Source of the DNA: Bactericera cockerelli
Taxonomy: Eukaryota > Arthropoda > Insecta > Hemiptera > Triozidae
DNA length: 64,000 bases
Assembly: GCA_024516035.1 (NCBI GenBank)
Contig: CM044962.1
Location: 6,066,608-6,130,607 of the forward strand
Direction of reading: 5' to 3'
Shown here piece by piece: positions 38,616 to 49,430 of this stretch (positions are counted from its first letter, which is position 1; every line of letters begins with the position of its first letter). The notes beneath the pieces are model-generated. The model did no database searches. It worked only from the letters and a program-made list of their open reading frames with translations, and was not told the DNA's origin. A program made the position numbers and the translations under genes.

Positions 38616-38856
38616 TCTCTATATATAAATGTCAAAGACACTCACTGACCACTGACCACTGACTGATCATCGCTCTACAGCCCAAACCGTAAGTCCTAGG
38701 AAGCTGAAATTTGGTAAGTAGCTTTGTCTTATGGTCTAGATGTGCAATAAGACGGGATTTTTCGAAACTCCCACTACAACACCTGCCATTGACGAAAAAG
38801 GATTTTTTGCTTTCACGGCCATGCCTCGGCCCGCAAAGCGGGCGACAGCCCGCTAG
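38616..38856 (+). mobile_element. Non-autonomous Helitron
   Basis: 241 bases starting TCTCTATATATAAATG and ending CGGGCGACAGCCCGCTAG, i.e. a 3' hairpin followed by CTAG. The flanks are A on the left and T on the right, the expected A|T target with no duplication. No coding sequence. Confidence 0.75.
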
Positions 38857-39603
38857 TTCATAATACGATTGAGACCTCATCAAAACGATTGAGAGTTCCT
38901 CATCGAATCGAGGAGATAAGTTTCTCGTATCGATACAGACGATGACGTCATCACATTATGCGATTAATCGTGATTTTTTTTTTCTTCGAATTTAAAAGTT
39001 ACATCGAACTTGGATCATCGGTAGATGGATGGAATCGAACTCATTTCAACATTGAAAGTTTTATTTATTTATTTTTTATTTTAAACAGTGGAGAAAATAA
39101 AGGCCCGACTTTCGAATAGAATCGAAAAATAATTAACAACAGAACAGAAGAAGAATGGAGGAAAAAAAGAGAGACGGTCGGCCTCCGTGGGTGGATGGAT
39201 CCCGGGATCCGGTCGATAATATTTGTACGGATCGGATCCGTGTCGCTCGCTCGCGTCATCGTGATGGAGAGAATATCGTCATTCGATGATGAAGTATTAG
39301 GAGTTTATGTGATTGAGGATATGGTGGAATTCTTCTGCCATTCAAGTCTGGAATAAAAATTCCCCTCTTTTTCATGATAGGAATTTCCCCTACATTCTGA
39401 AATTCTTCATTATGTGGAAGTTAATACAGCTCGAACAAAAACGCCTCTTAATATAACAAGATTGTGAAGTTGCAGTTACCGTAGCGGTAAACTTGCTGTG
39501 CCTCATGATGTCCTAATACTTAGCGTCCCAAGTTTCAGTTATTTCGAAGTGTATGACGTCACAAGTAGGTACGACGTACGGTATACGATTTCCGAGAGTG
39601 GTC
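38857..39603. other. Furin intron, non-coding with a GC-rich patch
   Basis: A GC-rich patch with restriction-site-like palindromes (GGATCCCGGGATCC at about 39,198) lies in AT-rich sequence. No gene supported. Confidence 0.4.
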
Positions 39604-39790
39604 TCAGATTCGATCCGCCGTGATTTTGATTCCCGGCCACATTCAGGCTGGTTGAGGTGAATTTGAGTAGCTCGTTTGTGAATTTCCAGCGAATGGAGTG
39701 TCTAATCCACGTTGTGTGTGATGGATGTTTATGACCAAAATAAAATGACCATGCAGTTGAAAACGACGTTAAACCCAAACCCCCCAAGTT
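39604..39790 (+). mobile_element. 5S-derived SINE core and tail, diverged
   Basis: CAGGCTGGTTGAGGTGAATTT and GAAAACGACGTTAAACCC are recognisable. Confidence 0.6.
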
Positions 39791-40154
39791 TTCTGGTTCA
39801 TTCATTCGTATTCGAGCAATTGACCCGGATTTATTAATTAAGGAAATTAATTAAAAATCATCCAAAATTTTCGATGGTCACTTTTTTTTTAAAATTTTGG
39901 GTTTAACAAAAAATAATTCCAGACCAATTTTGCACGAATGCAAATAAATGACTGACTTTTGTTTTTTTTTTCACTGAGGAACTTTCATCAATTACCAATA
40001 TGGTCGTTCGTGATGCCGGTCCTCTCAAGGTCTACATAAGGTAAAGGGGGTTGGAACTTCTTAGAAAGGATATCAGTGAGTCCACTTCACTGGTAGAGTT
40101 CATTAAAGATGGTTTTGGGTCATATGATTGGCGGTTTACATAATCAAATAAATA

Positions 40155-40285
40155 TAACTTAAATCTAGTAGCAAGTAACCCGTATTACTTGCTACTAGCA
40201 AGTAGCCCGTCATACTTGCTACTAGCAAGTATCCCGTCATACTTGCTACTATAGCAAGTAGGCAGTACTTGCTACTTGCTCAAGG
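40155..40285. repeat. Tandem palindromic repeats of TACTTGCTACTAGCAAGTA type
   Basis: Each unit is itself palindromic (CTTGCTACTAGCAAG), giving potential cruciforms. Confidence 0.85.
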
Positions 40286-40304
40286 ATATTATTGACGAGT
40301 CCTT

Positions 40305-40446
40305 TTGACCACCAACCACATCTCACAACGGTAGCGTAGCCGGTGGACTTGTAACCTGGAGGTCGGTGGTTCAAGTACCAAGTCCAGCAAAGATTTTATT
40401 GAAGCGAGTTTGAGTAGGAGGGACATCACGAAAGTGATTAACACAA
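40305..40446 (+). mobile_element. tRNA-derived SINE, family B, interrupted at its 3' end
   Basis: TAACCTGGAGGTCGGTGGTT and GGACATCACGAAAGTGATTA; the remaining ATGCGATAATT lies after 41,378. Confidence 0.8.
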
Positions 40447-41378
40447 GAGGAGCATCCGACCAAAAGGTCACATGTCCACCATCGGTCAAAATTGAGTTAG
40501 ATATGGTTTCATATAGTTTGAAGGGAGGGGAATACAAAAATGAAGTCAGAATTTAACAATTCGTAATGAGTCGCAATGAAATTCGATGTAAAAAATCGAT
40601 GGTTCATGCAAAACGTTACATGTTCAACGCACGGATTTAAAACAAAAAGTAACTAGTTCAAACCGACCAATCAGAACACTCCATTTGACCTATTTCCCCG
40701 CACTAATTTGAAATCTTTGTTTTCAAACTCATCTTTTGTTTAACCCACGTAGTGTATAATCTAGTTCCGTTCGTGATTGATTTTGTAATAAAATTAATGT
40801 GTAAATAAAATTTATTTTTATTAGTTTTGTGAATTAATATCAAAGTTATTTTTTTAATAATGAAGTTGGTCGTTTAAAGCCTAATAACATAAGTTTCTGT
40901 AAAATTTATTTTGAGTGAAAGAGAAGTACACCTAGCTAATATCGACAAGGATTCTACAACAATGTTGTAGAACCCTTGTAGGTAAGCTAAAGCTACCATT
41001 CTTTTTGATTTATTGTTTCAGTAAATCAGTGATATATAACCTTTGTGACAATAAAAACAGTGACATAAACTTTTGTGCCATAAAAATAGGTAAGAATAGC
41101 ATGAAAAAAATTCCAAGTTTTTACCGACTTGTTCAAAAAGTAACAAGTCCGAGTACCATTTGAACAAAATGCAACAAGTCACAACTAAAAGCTCAAATTA
41201 CGGTAAAAGCTTAAAACTAGGATTTGAAATACAGTATCCCAATTTTTTTAATTTTATAAAGAACAAAATAAAAAAAAATCTTTAAGATATCACTTTCCAT
41301 TATTGAGATATTAGTTTTTTGTCTCTCCTGAAAAGTAGGATTTGACGGACATGTGACCTTTTGGTCAGATGCTCCTCT
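40446..41378. mobile_element. TIR element (about 930 bases) inserted in a SINE
   Basis: About 32-base inverted ends starting AGAGGAGCATC and including CCAAAAGGTCACATGTCC, one mismatch. No transposase frame. Superfamily unknown. Confidence 0.8.
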
Positions 41379-41413
41379 ATGCGATAATTAAGACAGTAGT
41401 AATACAAACCATC

Positions 41414-41655
41414 AGCCAGCCTCCGTGGCGTAATGGTTGTGACTACTGCCCGTAGTCCAGAGATCCTGTGTTCGATCCTCGATCGGAGCAGACTTTTCAC
41501 AACAGAAATTTCTGTTCTCTCCGTATATGTGAGGCTGGTATTTCCGGCCCTACCCAGGCTGAGTGAGGTTAATGTGGGTAGCTGGTACAATTCCCAGCGA
41601 ATGGAGGGTAAAACCCAAGTCCTAATCCAGGACGTTAAATCAAATAGAATCGTTG
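41414..41655 (+). mobile_element. tRNA-headed SINE, family E, sharing the 5S-SINE core
   Basis: Head GCCTCCGTGGCGTAATGG, B box GTTCGATCCTCG. The body contains CCTACCCAGGCTGAGTGAGG, GCGAATGGAGGGTAAAACCC and the end GGACGTTAAATC, all counterparts of the 5S-SINE core and tail. Confidence 0.85.
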
Positions 41656-41732
41656 GCGTTAGGAAGGGCATCCAGCCGTAAAACATGTTACAAAACCAAT
41701 CAATCTTTTTTTTAAGGAAAGTATAAAGTAGT

Positions 41733-41905
41733 CACCGTGGCAGAGTGAGTTAGCGCGCTAGGCATTGCACGCATGGTGACCTGGGTTCGATTCCCAGTGG
41801 GGTATAGGAATTTTTCTACTCTGTACTTGGATGTTCGGGGTCCACTCATACCTCGTGAGGAAAAATGAGTAGTTACTTGTATGAGTAACGACCAGTAGCG
41901 GCATG
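41733..41905 (+). mobile_element. tRNA-derived SINE, family D
   Basis: GTGGCAGAGTGAGTTAGCGC, GGGTTCGATTCCCAG, GTCCACTCATACCTCG; best-preserved copy in the window. Confidence 0.88.
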
Positions 41906-42084
41906 ACCAGAGTAAAAAGAAATTAATGTAATAGAATTCGAAAAGCACAGGAGGGTCTTAGTAATGCTGCGCTACCCACAAAAATTGTGAAGAGGCGTTG
42001 TGCTTCACCACATATAAAATCATACATACATAAGGAAAGTATTGTATTCGTCAATAACTTACGAACCAGTGGCCTTACGAATCA

Positions 42085-42205
42085 GTGGCCCACATTAACC
42101 TCACCCAGCCTGAGTGGGGCTGGGTATACGAGGGTTCGAATTTGAGGTTAGGGATAGGATGGTCATCCATCCCATCCTAACCTCGTTGAAAGTTGCCTAA
42201 CTAGT
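42085..42205 (-). mobile_element. 5S-derived SINE fragment
   Basis: CCCACATTAACCTCACCCAG and GGTCATCCATCCCATCC on plus; both ends missing. Confidence 0.65.
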
Positions 42206-42239
42206 TGCATCATTTCACAATAGAAACTTCGTAAAGGTC

Positions 42240-42760
42240 ACTCTCTCACACACATACACACACTTTTTCTCTCTTTCTCTCTCCCTCCCTTCCTCTCTCC
42301 CTCTCTCTCTCCCTCCCTCTTTCTCTCTCCCCTTCCCTATTTGTTACAGGCTTTATTTGTAATCTCATTTAGACATTTCGTAAAAGTCTCCTCATCAATT
42401 TCCCCTCACTACTCTCTCTTTCTCTACCTCCTCTCCCTCTCCCCTCCCCCCCCCCTCTCCTATTTGTTCTCCAAGCCTTTGGAATCTGATTGTGTGGGGG
42501 GGGGGGGGGGGGGGGGGGAAACTTACAAATGCCTAACGAAAATTCTTCGCACCCCTCTCGAAACATAGACTCCCACTCGTATTAACATGTAAAATGTTTC
42601 CAACATTCCGTTCCCCCGCACTCACTACGCACCCACCTTCAATCCCTCACTCACTCCCTGACTATCTCACTCACTCACTTACTCACTCACTCACTCACTT
42701 ACACACTCACTCCCACTTCTGTATTCCCCCCCCTCCCTATCCTCTCCTCCAACCACCCCC
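42240..42760 (+). repeat. TC/CACT-rich microsatellites with a G-run
   Basis: TC-rich blocks to 42,470, about 22 G at 42,496-42,518, then (CACT)n-like tracts near 42,660-42,710. Confidence 0.9.
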
Positions 42761-42907
42761 ATCTCTTATCGAAAATCACGGAAACAAAAAAAAAATCCTA
42801 CTTGAAAAAAATTCGTAAGTAGTTCTGCGAACTGTAAACCGCACGTAGATTCTTTTATCGCATTACTCGAAAAAATTTAACGTAATACAGTTGTTATCTC
42901 AATCATA

Positions 42908-43043
42908 AGTGTGTTGATCACTATTGTGATATCGCGATTACTCTAAAACTCGCTTCACTAAATATTTTTTTTATTCCAAAGATTTTAACCACCAACCTCC
43001 GATTACAATAACTCCGATTACTCAGATCAAACTACTGAGGTCG
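42908..43043 (-). mobile_element. tRNA-derived SINE, family B, diverged
   Basis: TGATATCGCGATTACTC and CAAACTACTGAGGTCG on plus. Confidence 0.65.
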
Positions 43044-43082
43044 CTATACTGTAGTAAATGTCTCATATCAAGCAAGCCATAG

Positions 43083-43158
43083 GGTTAGGTGATAGAAAAT
43101 GCTTCGACCTCTGGCCTGGTGGTTACCTTTCACTAAAGAGTGTTACTATTATTATTGG
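43083..43158 (+). mobile_element. SINE family C, 3' fragment
   Basis: GTTAGGTGATAGAAAATGC and CTGGTGGTTACCTTTCAC. Confidence 0.75.
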
Positions 43159-43265
43159 GTGACACCCCATTTAAGCACATACATTCCTGACATATTACTC
43201 CTGACCCTGCTATATAGCTACGGTGTTTCTTGTGCTCTGATGGGTATATTTCAAGTTTACATTTT

Positions 43266-43350
43266 TTCATCAGGTGCGCAGGCTGGGTGAGGTTGTTTTG
43301 AGGAGCTAGTTTGTGAATCGAATAGAGGGTAAAACCCCCGTCGTGTTTGA
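43266..43350 (+). mobile_element. 5S-SINE core fragment
   Basis: CGCAGGCTGGGTGAGGTTG and AGAGGGTAAAACCCCCGTCG. Confidence 0.65.
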
Positions 43351-43363
43351 TCATTTATCGTGG

Positions 43364-43510
43364 GTTCGAAACCCAGCCGGGACATGACAAGTTATCCTCC
43401 CATTTTGGGATTTTTACCACATAATAATGTGTCTTGGGCTTACTGCTGGAATAATGGGACTTTAGCCTTAATCGGGCAGTGTAAATAAGGCGATATTATT
43501 ATTATTATTT
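43364..43510 (+). mobile_element. tRNA-derived SINE, family A, 5' truncated
   Basis: Starts at the B box GTGGGTTCGAAACCC and keeps the complete tail. Confidence 0.85.
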
Positions 43511-43545
43511 AGTTAAAACGGATGTTTTTTTTGTCCCATCCTCAG

Positions 43546-43675
43546 TGACAACAATGTTCTGCTATCCAAGATGGCGTCCCAGTTTGAGATCCTCACCGAC
43601 GCCTGCCTGGGAGATGTAGCGGGAGAAATCAACTATCTGGAACACGTGCAGCTGAATGTGGACATTGCCTACCCG
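43546..43675 (+). CDS. Furin-like convertase, first P-domain exon
   Basis: This is a 130-base exon after CATCCTCAG, completing a Gly codon. It encodes EILTDACLGDVAGEINYLEH and VQLNVDIAYP. The 'DACLG...INYLEHVQ' pattern is the start of the convertase P (Homo B) domain. It ends in phase; donor GTGAGT. Confidence 0.92.
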
Positions 43676-43739
43676 GTGAGTTAGCGACTCACTTTAAGAA
43701 ATACTTTTAAAATTTTCAGTTTTCAGTACTTAATTACAA

Positions 43740-43915
43740 CACGAGATATTGAAGGATCAAGATCAAGGGGACGGCCAAGAAATATGTGATGGATAGATGA
43801 TATCAAGCGTTGGATCTTACATCTTCAGAAATTTACATCACACTTCAATCAAGAGAAAACACTGCCATTGTGATCGCCAACCTCCGTTCGGAGACGGCGT
43901 AACAAGAAGAAGAAG
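43740..43915 (+). mobile_element. RTE-type LINE 3' fragment
   Basis: AGATCAAGGGGACGGCCAAG and ATGGATAGATGATATCAAGC encode remnants like RGRPRN..WxDDIKRW. GGAGACGGCGTAACAAGAAG recalls the 'GDGTTRRRR'-type end. A few dozen codons only, broken. Confidence 0.6.
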
Positions 43916-44343
43916 AATTACAACACACTACACATACACCATACACTACACACTGGAGCCCAGAACAATGGTTCTGGGCGTCCAATAGGTTCACACCAAC
44001 ATCAATCCTTCCACCACCAATGCATCAAACATGGACACGGAAAGTAAGTACCGACTCACTCACTGATCATTGAGGTAGGTCTTACATCTTCAGAAATTTA
44101 CATCACACTTCAATCAAGAGAAAACACTGCCATTATGATCGCCAACCTTCGTTCGGAGACGGCGTAACAAGAAGAAGAAGAATTACAACACACTACACAT
44201 ACACCATACACTACACACTGGAGCCCAGAACATTGGTTCTGGGCGTCCAATAGGTTCACACCAACATCAATCCTTCCACCACCAATGCATCAAACATGGA
44301 CACGGAAAGTAAGTACCGACTCACTCACTGATCATTGAGGTAG
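43814..44343 (+). repeat. Tandem duplication, about 265-base unit, two copies
   Basis: Starts CTTACATCTTCAGAAATTTA and ends CTCACTGATCATTGAGGTAG in both copies; very few differences, so recent. Confidence 0.9.
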
Positions 44344-44645
44344 GGAGAGAGCCTCCCTAAGAGAGTGTTTGAGCACAAAATTCGGGGTTCGCTGCACGAA
44401 ATGACAAATTGCCGGTAATTTTTTATTGAACTATAACACAAACACTTCATTCAGTGAAGTGAAGTGTTGTAAGGGGGAATGAGCTCCCGCAATGCTGGCT
44501 GCATTCCCCCTCTGAATGGCCAGACTTAAACGTTGGATGAGGTATGATGCTGATGCTGCTGCACGAAATAGCACAAAATTAGCACAAAATACTTATGTAA
44601 AAAAACATTACATTTTAAAGGTGGTGGTGCTGGCGAAATGGACCC

Positions 44646-44892
44646 CCCGCAGCCTCCGTCCGTGGATTAAAAGTTGTGACTACTGCCCGTAGTCCAGAGG
44701 TCCTGAGTTTGATTCTCGGTTGGAGCAAACTTTTCATACAGAAAAATCTGTTTCCTCCGAACACGTGAGGCTGGCATTTGTGGCCCTACCAAGGCTGGGG
44801 GTGAGGTTCATGAGGGTATACGATTCCCAGCGAATGGAGGGTAAAGCCCCCGTCCTGACTATCTCAAATCCGGACGTTAAAACCAAATAGAA
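44646..44892 (+). mobile_element. tRNA-headed SINE, family E
   Basis: ACTGCCCGTAGTCCAGAGG, GCGAATGGAGGGTAAAGCCC, GGACGTTAAAACC; homologous to 41,414 throughout. Confidence 0.82.
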
Positions 44893-45239
44893 TCGAAAGG
44901 TCGCAGTACTCACAGTACATATAATAGACGTTTATATCTTGTGGAGCTCCAACAAGTTTTTAATAATTTTAACTCTCCATTTGGAAGAGGGAGAGATTAA
45001 CTACTTGACGTCCAGCACTCCAACTCATCAATGTGGACAATGTCTCTTTCTCCTTGCATAGGGCGTTCCCCACGACTCGGCCGAAGATGCGTCAAGTTGG
45101 CAGCCCACCAGAACGGATTTGGTCGCTACATGGCTCAAAGTTTTGCACCACTTTGAATTATTAATTTTGCACCAGTGCACCGTTTCCGAGATACAGAGCC
45201 CCCTATGTGAGTTGCCAACTTAACGCTAAGTTGGCAGCC

Positions 45240-45505
45240 CACTTTATACACTGAGGCTGGTATGCAGAGACGATTTTGTAATCCCTATAGGGTTCACTGT
45301 AGGGTGGTCCCGAGCTTGCTATCGGGAATAATTCGACCTTGACAATTATTTATTAAAAACAATTATTTATTAAAGAATATATTTATTAAATTATTTGATT
45401 GCACATGCGCACAGACGCTTTAAACAAACGTCTCTGAATAACAAAATCAGCTGAAGGGACAAAGGACCCAGGCTTCCCTACAGTGAGGACTCTGCATACC
45501 ACCCT
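45240..45505. mobile_element. Foldback MITE
   Basis: GGCTGGTATGCAGAGACG at left; TCTGCATACCACC at right is its inverse, with the subterminal CACTGTAGGG word inverted too. Confidence 0.6.
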
Positions 45506-45507
45506 AA

Positions 45508-45700
45508 CTGATTGGGTGGAAGAGATTGCCTAAGGCAATAACCCCGCCCTTTAGTTAGGACATATATTTTGTATATATTTTTTTTTTTTTTTTTTAATTT
45601 TTTTCTTTTATTATATTGTATATTGTATTTTCATTTGTAATTATTTGTATTATAATATATGTCCTATTACCTAATAAAGTGTAAATAAATAAAATAAAAT
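45508..45700 (+). mobile_element. LINE 3' end fragment
   Basis: GGGTGGAAGAGATTGCC, CCCCGCCCTTTAGTTAGGAC, ACCTAATAAAGTGTAAATAA. Ends 16 bases before the furin exon. Confidence 0.65.
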
Positions 45701-45716
45701 AAATAAAACTTTCCAG

Positions 45717-45890
45717 GTGCGCGGAGACTTACAAATCGTCCTCTACTCACCGATGGGCACCCGGTCTCACCTGTTGGAGGCTCGGCCGCTTGACCGGAGC
45801 GGCCACGGACTCGTGGGATGGACCTTCAAGACGCTGCATGCCTGGGGCGAGAACCCACGCGGCCTTTGGACGCTGCAGGTGTTCGATGTG
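45717..45890 (+). CDS. Furin-like convertase, second P-domain exon
   Basis: This is a 174-base exon (58 codons, in phase) after CTTTCCAG. It encodes VRGDLQIVLYSPMGTRSHLL and TFKTLHAWGENPRGLWTLQV. The RGDL, SPMGT and W-GE-P-G-W-L elements are the P-domain signature of furin/PC proteins. Donor GTGAGT. Confidence 0.94.
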
Positions 45891-45987
45891 GTGAGTGCGC
45901 GTCGCGTTGTTCCAAGGTCCGTGGTTCGAATCCCGGTGGCGGTCATTTTTTTTCAAGAGAGTTTTCACTTTCTACGAGTATTTCAAT

Positions 45988-46140
45988 CAGCGTTGCGCGT
46001 CGATGGCGTTGAATACACAAGTTCTCGTTCAGTCACTAATATTAAAAACCTCGTGATACTGGCTGGCTACTCCCGACCCCACTCAGGCTGAGTGAGTAAT
46101 TGTGAAATTCCATCGAGTAGAGGGCAAAACCCGAAATTTC
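45988..46140 (+). mobile_element. 5S-derived SINE, diverged
   Basis: GCGTCGATGGCGTTGAATAC head and CCCCACTCAGGCTGAGTGAG core. Confidence 0.65.
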
Positions 46141-46587
46141 AGGGGTCACACTCACCAGATCTATCATCCTCACTAAACGTTGCTAAGACCTTCTCACTCA
46201 CTGAAGTCCCACCAATACCTAACTAACCTTGCTCCACGTTGCTCAACTTGAGTGATCGAGTGAATCGGGTCAATCAGAATGAAGAAAATTAAAACTAACT
46301 AAAACTTACTTTTTTCCTTTACCTCCTCCTCCTTCCTCTCTTCTCCCAATTAGGTTTTTTGGTTGGCAATTCTGAGGAACTGAGGACGCTAAGTATTAAG
46401 ACATTATGAGTACACTTATAGAATTTGAATATCTGTATTACATTAATTTTATCGTTATTGTTGTTACAATAATTAATTTACGACAAAAATAATCTAGGTG
46501 AGTGTATTTTAAGAACTTAATTATGAATTAAAATTAATCAATTAATTTATTATGTACTTGAAATATCCAGCGCTTTCCAAACTAGAG

Positions 46588-46757
46588 TGCTCCAGCAAGG
46601 TGAAGACTTCGTGATGCTGGCATTCCGGCCCAACCCAGGCTGGGTGAGATTAATAGGGGTAGCAGGTTTGTGAGTTGCCTGATGCGAATGGAGGGTAACA
46701 CCCCCGTCGTGATATTACCATGCAGTTGAATACGACGTTAAACCAAAAAAAAAAACA
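46588..46757 (+). mobile_element. 5S-derived SINE, 5' truncated with A-rich tail
   Basis: GAAGACTTCGTGATGCTGGC, core CCCAACCCAGGCTGGGTGAG, end ACGACGTTAAACC plus A11. Confidence 0.85.
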
Positions 46758-46867
46758 AACTACAGTCCTAGTAGACTCCACGGTTCATTGAGGTTTTTTT
46801 TTCAACATTTTTTTTTTTTTTTTTTAGGAAGGGAAAAATTTGCTTTTCAAACGGAGGTTTGTTGGTT

Positions 46868-46985
46868 TAACCACCGAAAGGGTTTTCTACCGTCTAAAAA
46901 AACCCCTCCTGATCCTTATTTTGATGGCCTTTTAACCACCGAAAGGGTTTTCTACCGTCTAAAAAACCCCTCCTGATCCTTATTT
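46868..46985 (+). repeat. Tandem duplication, about 60-base unit
   Basis: ACCACCGAAAGGGTTTTCTA and CCTCCTGATCCTTATTTTGA occur twice. Confidence 0.9.
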
Positions 46986-47297
46986 TGATGGCCTTATTTT
47001 GAACAAATACTTGAAATATATTCATTTACATAAAATCATCTTCTTCTCTTTTAGTCACAAAGTTTCAATAGGGTCCTGAGTGCGTTAGCATGTGTTGGAC
47101 CCTACGGTACAGAAAAGGCATATTTGTATTTAAAAATCTGCAAAAAGATTACTGGGCCAGGTATAGTTATCCTACAAAAACTTGTGACAGTTGAATAGAA
47201 ACAAAACTCCATTGAACAATGATCTTTTAAAGATGATAAAGATCAGTAAATTCGAACAGAAATGGGCGGAAGAGAATGCCATAGGCAATAACCAGTT

Positions 47298-47482
47298 CTG
47301 GTGCTGCCAGAACTGGTGCATTAGTTAAGCAACTTCGAGCGAGGTTTAGGACTTCAATGGATTCGAACCCGCCTCCCTCAGACTGGGTGAGGTTAGTTTG
47401 TGAGTTTCCAGTGAATGGAAGGTAACACCTCCGTCGTGATATGACCACGCAGTTGAAAGCGACGTTGAACCAAAAGAAGAAG
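47298..47482 (+). mobile_element. 5S-derived SINE, diverged
   Basis: CAGAACTGGTGCATTAGTTA head and GGTAACACCTCCGTCGTG tail. Confidence 0.65.
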
Positions 47483-47691
47483 AAGAAAGTTGTCATTAAT
47501 TCAAGCTAGCTTCAAATGATGTGCTCAAAGGCAGGGGCTTATTTATTTATTTTTCTCTCATTTTACTGCGCTTTAACAAGGTGGTACCTAAGCCTGTCGG
47601 AAGCAGGGGGTTATAAATTTGAGAAAAGTATCGATTTGGGTCCCCAAAATCTGAGTGGTCCCCGAAAACGATTGGGAACTATAGTTAGGTA

Positions 47692-47925
47692 TTTTTTTTA
47701 ATTTGAGATTAAAGTGACTTTCAACTACATATGGTCATATCACGACGGGGGTGTTACTCTCCCTCCATTTGCAGGAAACTCACAAACCTGCTATCCACAT
47801 TACCCTCACCCAGCCTGGGTTGGACCGGAATGCCAGCAAGTCTTCACCTCGCTGGACGTTGCTTAACTTCGGTAATCCTACGAGAACCAGTGCATTCAAC
47901 GCGCCACCGACGCTGGCTACAGCTA
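47692..47925 (-). mobile_element. 5S-derived SINE
   Basis: Nearly complete on minus: tail GACTTTCAACTACATATGG, head CAACGCGCCACCGACGCTGG on plus. Confidence 0.85.
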
Positions 47926-47934
47926 GGCTTAAGG

Positions 47935-48155
47935 AGCATGCATTGGTAGTCAAATTATTAACGCGCTAGTCTGGTAACCCAGGTAGCTTCTAAGCTTAGG
48001 GATCTGTTGGTTCGAATTTCACCCAGTGGATGAATTTTACCTCATTAATGAGTACATGACCCCACAATAATTCTGAGGGTGTAAGGTGGTAGAAAATGTT
48101 TTGAGCATTAACCTCGCCTGGTGGTTACCTTCCATGAAAGTGTTATTATTTATTT
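47935..48155 (+). mobile_element. tRNA-derived SINE, family C
   Basis: TGGTAGTCAAATTATTAACGC, GGTTCGAATTTCACCCAG, GCCTGGTGGTTACCTTCC. Confidence 0.85.
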
Positions 48156-48309
48156 ATTTATTGATTAACTGATTGGGAACCACTAGGCTCTCGCACGAGG
48201 TTGGATTAAATCGGGGCTCATTTTTGAACGTTAAGTATTAGGAGATAAGGAGAGTAAAAGAGAGGCTACTTACTACCGTTAATTTATTCTTTGGCAGACT
48301 ACAGAGTCT

Positions 48310-48514
48310 GTCCCGGTAGCTCAGGCGGCACTCTGTGAATCCATAGATTCCAAAGGTCGTGGGTTCGAATCCCAGCCGGGACATGACAAGTTATCCTCCC
48401 ATATTGCGATTTTTGCCACATAATAATATGTCTTGGGCTTACTGCTGGAATAATAGGATTTTAATAGTCCTAATCGGGCAGTTTAAATAAGGTGATATTA
48501 CTATTATTATTAAT
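48310..48514 (+). mobile_element. tRNA-derived SINE, family A
   Basis: GTCCCGGTAGCTCAGGCGG lacks a few A-box bases; B box and tail intact. Confidence 0.87.
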
Positions 48515-49171
48515 TATTTTCAATGAAGGACACTCACTGATAAGAGTGTAAGTAGTAATACCTTACACTCTGCCGCGCTGTCTCTTTCTTTGTATATTAG
48601 GGCGTTCTTCACACCTCGAGGTATGATCCTTCTTAGTACGCACCTAATAAGACCTAAAAGTGACCTTCATGCCAAATTTTAGCCTCCTACGACATACCAG
48701 TGCTGAGAAATCGAGATGAATGAGTGAGTGAGTTGTAATTTTTGTTTTAATAAGTATAGAATAATACATTAGCATAGCATAGCATAGAGTCACTTTATTC
48801 TCACAGTCTTTACGGAAAAGTATATAAATCACCAATTATGTACCCTTACCGTAACACAAGTTCCTACGCCTTAGCCCGTTAAAATCCCAATCCCTCTAAC
48901 CACTCCTTCCTCTCTCCTTTTTACTCATGCTAGGTGTGAATGTGTGTGTGTATGGATACCTCTTTCATTTTATATTTTTATACCTTAATTATTATAATAC
49001 TTGTATATTATGTTATCTATTTAAATAAATAAAGAGGTGCTATATTAAACTGTTAGCGTAATGGGACTTCCTGTCTCGAGCCGACAGTCTAAATAAAGCA
49101 CTACTATACTATATTATACTATACTACGCCAGTACTTATATGAACTTAGTTTAAATTTCTTCCTGTTTCAG

Positions 49172-49297
49172 AATGGAGACGAGAAGGCGCCGGGCCAGAT
49201 ACACAAACTCAAGTTAATCCTGCACGGAACTCGAGACAAACCCGCTCACTACGCCAACGGACCCCGCTCTTACGACCCTTTTGAGCTCAAGGAATAG
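49172..49297 (+). CDS. Furin-like convertase, last exon with stop
   Basis: This is a 126-base coding part after TGTTTCAG. It encodes IHKLKLILHGTRDKP, the end of the P domain ('L-LHGT'), and only about 21 further residues before TAG (49,295-49,297). There is no Cys-rich repeat region and no transmembrane anchor, unlike typical furins, so the product is predicted soluble. AATAAA at 49,330-49,335 ends the transcript. Confidence 0.93.
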   Translation, partial: NGDEKAPGQIHKLKLILHGTRDKPAHYANGPRSYDPFELKE

Positions 49298-49430
49298 CCA
49301 GCCCTGTTATATCTATACCCAAAATATTAAATAAACTTTCTAACAGCCGCAGTTGAGCTCAAGGAATAACCAGCCCTGTTATTAAATAAAAAAGCCAAAA
49401 TATTAAATGAACTTTCTAACAGTCGCGGAG
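49280..49430 (+). repeat. Tandem duplication of the furin 3' end
   Basis: TTGAGCTCAAGGAATA, CCAGCCCTGTTAT, AATATTAAAT and AACTTTCTAACAG occur in order twice, the second copy with an extra AAAAAAGCC. Confidence 0.85.
49330..49335 (+). terminator. Poly(A) signal AATAAA of the furin-like gene
   Basis: 33 bases after the stop codon; in the duplicated downstream copy the matching site reads AATGAA, but an extra AATAAA arose at about 49,385. Confidence 0.6.

Noticed and set aside
44646..44892. 5S-SINE copy
   Set aside because: The head is tRNA-like, not 5S-like; only the core is shared, so it was classed as family E.
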